From Dialister sp. CAG:486 (lineage in GTDB: Bacteria > Bacillota > Negativicutes > Veillonellales > Dialisteraceae), in contig FR879622.1 of NCBI GenBank assembly GCA_000434475.1, forward strand, positions 12,565-18,918: a stretch of DNA of 6,354 nucleotides, read 5' to 3'. Position numbers and translations under genes: made by a program. A model generated the notes under the pieces. The model saw only the letters and a program-made list of their open reading frames with translations. It did not search any database and was not told where the DNA came from. Shown one piece after another: positions 4,980 to 6,354 of the stretch (positions are counted from its first letter, which is position 1; each line of letters begins with the position of its first letter).

Positions 4980-5909
4980 ATGGACATCTTATCCATCGGA
5001 GAAATACTGATCGACCTCACGCAGACCGGGGTGAATGCAAAGGGCGTGCCGCTCTATGCGGCAAATCCGGGCGGCGCGCCGGCGAATCTGTCTGTAGCGG
5101 CATCTCGGCTCGGGGCGAGGACGGCCTTCATCGGCAAGGTCGGGGATGATGCCTTCGGGCGTTACCTGACGGACGTTCTCAAAAAGGATGGCGTCGACGT
5201 GTCTGCGCTTGCCGTCGATGCCATGCACCCGACGAGCCTTGCCGTCGTCTCTGTCGATGCAAACGGGGAACGGAGCTTCACGTTTTATCGGAGATCCCAT
5301 GCGGATACCATGCTTATGGAGGAGGAGATCCAGGATTTTCTCCTGAAACAGGCACACATGGTGCATTTCGGCTCGGTGTCTCTGACGGCGGAGCCGGCCC
5401 GCGGCAGTGTGCTCTCTGCCATCCGCCGCGCAAGATCCTATGGCGCGGTCATCACCTATGATCCGAACTACCGCGCCCGTCTCTGGGATGATCCGCGGGA
5501 GGCGATCATCGTGATGCGCCAGCCGCTGTCGCTCGTGGATATTCTCAAGGTGTCCGAAGAAGAGCTTCCGCTCCTTTCTGGTTCGGAGGAATGGGAGGAA
5601 GGGAGCCGGCGCCTGATGGAGAAGGGCATTTCCCTCATCCTTGTGACGCTCGGAGAGGCAGGCTGCTTCTACCGGCTCGGGCATTTGACCGGCCGCGTCC
5701 ACGGCTTCCCTGCGAAAGTCGTCGATACGAATGGGGCGGGAGACACGTTCTTCGGTGCGGCCCTTTCCAAGCTTTGCCGTGAAGATCTCAGCCGTCTTTC
5801 GCAGGAGCGCTTGGAAGACATCCTTACCTTTGCAAACCGTGCGGCCAGCCTTTCGACGACCAGAGCCGGCGCGATCCCTGCGATGCCTCAACTGGGAGAA
5901 TTGGAGTGA
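4980..5909 (+). CDS. PfkB-family sugar kinase, probable fructokinase
   Basis: 309 residues, full length for the ribokinase/PfkB family. It phosphorylates a sugar with ATP in the cytoplasm. Visible motifs: G7-E8 near the start; substrate-binding PGGAPANLSVAASRLG (30-45), with GG at 31-32; FIGKVGDDAFG soon after; YDPNYRARLW, the fructokinase-type DPN-R-LW motif; LVTLGEAGC; and the ATP/anion-hole motif DTNGAGDTFFGAAL with catalytic base D255. GGAPAN plus DPN-R-LW favours fructokinase (ScrK-like, fructose to fructose-6-phosphate) over ribokinase or 2-keto-3-deoxygluconate kinase, but substrate cannot be settled by eye. The common T-GAGD is N-GAGD here (N251), a tolerated variation. The start has GAAAGGA at 4966-4972, seven bases upstream. 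The gene stands alone between two repeat copies, and its TGA stop (5907-5909) is the first base triplet of the next heptamer array. No sugar transporter or sucrose hydrolase lies nearby to confirm its pathway. Confidence 0.88.
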   Translation: MDILSIGEILIDLTQTGVNAKGVPLYAANPGGAPANLSVAASRLGARTAFIGKVGDDAFGRYLTDVLKKDGVDVSALAVDAMHPTSLAVVSVDANGERSFTFYRRSHADTMLMEEEIQDFLLKQAHMVHFGSVSLTAEPARGSVLSAIRRARSYGAVITYDPNYRARLWDDPREAIIVMRQPLSLVDILKVSEEELPLLSGSEEWEEGSRRLMEKGISLILVTLGEAGCFYRLGHLTGRVHGFPAKVVDTNGAGDTFFGAALSKLCREDLSRLSQERLEDILTFANRAASLSTTRAGAIPAMPQLGELE

Positions 5910-6220
5910 CTAGTGACTGGGGACTAGTAGCTAGGGATTAGGAGTGACTGGGACTAGTGACTAGGGATTGGGGATTAGGAGTCTCGAGCGACTGCTGATG
6001 CTCTCGTATCGTCATTTCGAGCGAAGCGAGAAATCTTTGTCATTCGCGGTCAGGCAGTCGATGTTTGGAAAGCTCAAAACGGGAAACCTGTTCTCAAAGA
6101 AACCTTCGGGCATTGCCACTATTGATACTCCGCGGCGCTTCTGATTTTTATGCGCCGCACCATCCCCGTTGAACCCGTTGAACCCGTTGAACCCGTTGAA
6201 CCCCTTGAACCCCTTGAATC
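5907..6220 (+). repeat. Mosaic intergenic repeat, copy 5 (most complete)
   Basis: Order: degenerate heptamers TGACTAG/TGACTGG/GGATTAG (5907-5985); CTCGTATC; core hairpin at 6014-6034 (loop GAA); CATTCGCGGTC, CGATGTTTGGAAAGC, AAACGGGAAACCTG (about 6041-6092); CCTTCGGGCATTGCC (about 6103-6117); second hairpin with perfect arms GCGGCGC (6132-6138) and GCGCCGC (6152-6158); then a nonamer tail (6168-6220). It begins at the kinase stop codon. A minus-strand open frame through 6012-6242 translates the tail into GFN repeats and is not a gene. Confidence 0.8.
6168..6220 (+). repeat. Tandem nonamer array (GTTGAACCC, later CTTGAACCC)
   Basis: Four GTTGAACCC units (6168-6203) are followed by one CTTGAACCC and a partial CTTGAATC. 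The tail of copy 3 (952-980) uses a shorter CCCTGAA unit from the same TGAACC core. Confidence 0.9.
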
Positions 6221-6235
6221 TTTTCCCCATATCAT

Positions 6236-6264
6236 TTGACACGTATCTTTCCCCTTTCTATAAT
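6236..6264 (+). promoter_or_regulatory. Exact-consensus sigma70 promoter at the window end
   Basis: TTGACA (6236-6241) and TATAAT (6259-6264) both match consensus at six of six positions with the ideal 17-base spacer. Transcription should begin near 6271, into a segment with two perfect hairpins. The gene it serves is beyond the window or is a small RNA. Confidence 0.88.
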
Positions 6265-6271
6265 GAAAGAC

Positions 6272-6337
6272 ATGTATAACGAGAGACATGCGGCAGACTA
6301 TCTGCCGACGATCTATGGAAACGCTGATTCAATCTGA
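6272..6337 (+). CDS. Possible 21-residue leaderless peptide downstream of the strong promoter
   Basis: ATG at 6272 falls at or next to the predicted transcription start and opens a 21-codon frame (MYNERHAADYLPTIYGNADSI) that stops at TGA 6335-6337, in the loop of the second hairpin. There is no Shine-Dalgarno. A second ATG at 6288, in another frame, is also short. The composition shows no run of one amino acid as attenuator leader peptides do. It may be coincidence. Confidence 0.2.
   Translation: MYNERHAADYLPTIYGNADSI
6291..6307 (+). other. Perfect 7-bp hairpin in the new transcript
   Basis: CGGCAGA (6291-6297), loop CTA, TCTGCCG (6301-6307). It lies about 20 bases after the expected transcription start, so it would be near the 5' end of the RNA. 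Confidence 0.7.
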
Positions 6338-6352
6338 CAACGATTGAATCAG
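6324..6352. other. Perfect 11-bp inverted repeat at the window edge
   Basis: CTGATTCAATC (6324-6334) and GATTGAATCAG (6342-6352) surround a 7-base centre, TGACAAC. The bases after it are cut off, so a terminator (if T-rich sequence follows), an attenuator stem and a protein-binding operator all remain possible. Confidence 0.8.
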
Positions 6353-6354
6353 TG

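Noticed and set aside
4989..5891. Minus-strand open frame of 300 codons opposite the fructokinase
   Set aside because: Antisense shadow with Arg-rich composition and no motif; the plus strand shows all kinase motifs.
6012..6242. Minus-strand frame coding GFNGFNG repeats
   Set aside because: It is a translation of the tandem nonamer and the repeat hairpins, with no start signal.

Overview
The window reads as a fully plus-strand stretch of a bacterial chromosome with moderately high GC. The strong AGGAGG-type ribosome binding sites, the CsoR-type copper regulator and a tRNA gene that encodes its own CCA suggest a Firmicute. My best guess, from gene style and repeat style only, is a Negativicutes member (Dialister/Megasphaera/Selenomonas-like); this is low confidence.

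Layout. (1) 1-281: the 3' end of a SurE-type nucleotidase gene. (2) 261-676: mosaic repeat DNA, followed at 682-718 by a rho-independent terminator that probably belongs to the surE transcript. (3) 722-751: a sigma70-like promoter whose spacer holds a C4/G4 dyad (730-746) that looks like a CsoR operator, followed by more repeat DNA (757-985). (4) 1013-1327: csoR. (5) 1599-4388: copA, a P1B-1 copper ATPase with one N-terminal and two C-terminal heavy-metal-binding (HMA) domains. The last HMA domain has its own perfect Shine-Dalgarno sequence and ATG at 4176, so a free 70-residue CopZ chaperone is probably made from inside copA. (6) 4567-4737: tRNA-Leu(CAA) with promoter and terminator; its promoter is an almost complete palindrome. 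(7) 4745-4956: an inverted copy of the mosaic repeat. (8) 4980-5909: a PfkB-family fructokinase. (9) 5907-6220: another repeat copy, then at 6236-6264 an exact-consensus promoter (TTGACA-17-TATAAT) that fires into two short perfect hairpins at the window edge.

How it works together. csoR, copA and the nested copZ form a copper homeostasis unit. CsoR should repress from the 730-746 dyad and let go when Cu(I) binds C50/H75/C79. CopA exports Cu(I), and the released CopZ would carry copper to it or to CsoR. SurE, tRNA-Leu and the fructokinase are ordinary housekeeping or sugar genes with no evident link to copper.

The two most interesting signals are the copZ gene nested in frame at the end of copA, and the mosaic repeat family. 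The repeats fill almost every gap between genes, supply or abut the stop codons of two genes, and carry a hairpin core (GC-GAA-GC with tandem G.A mismatches) whose loop varies between copies only in ways that keep the fold.
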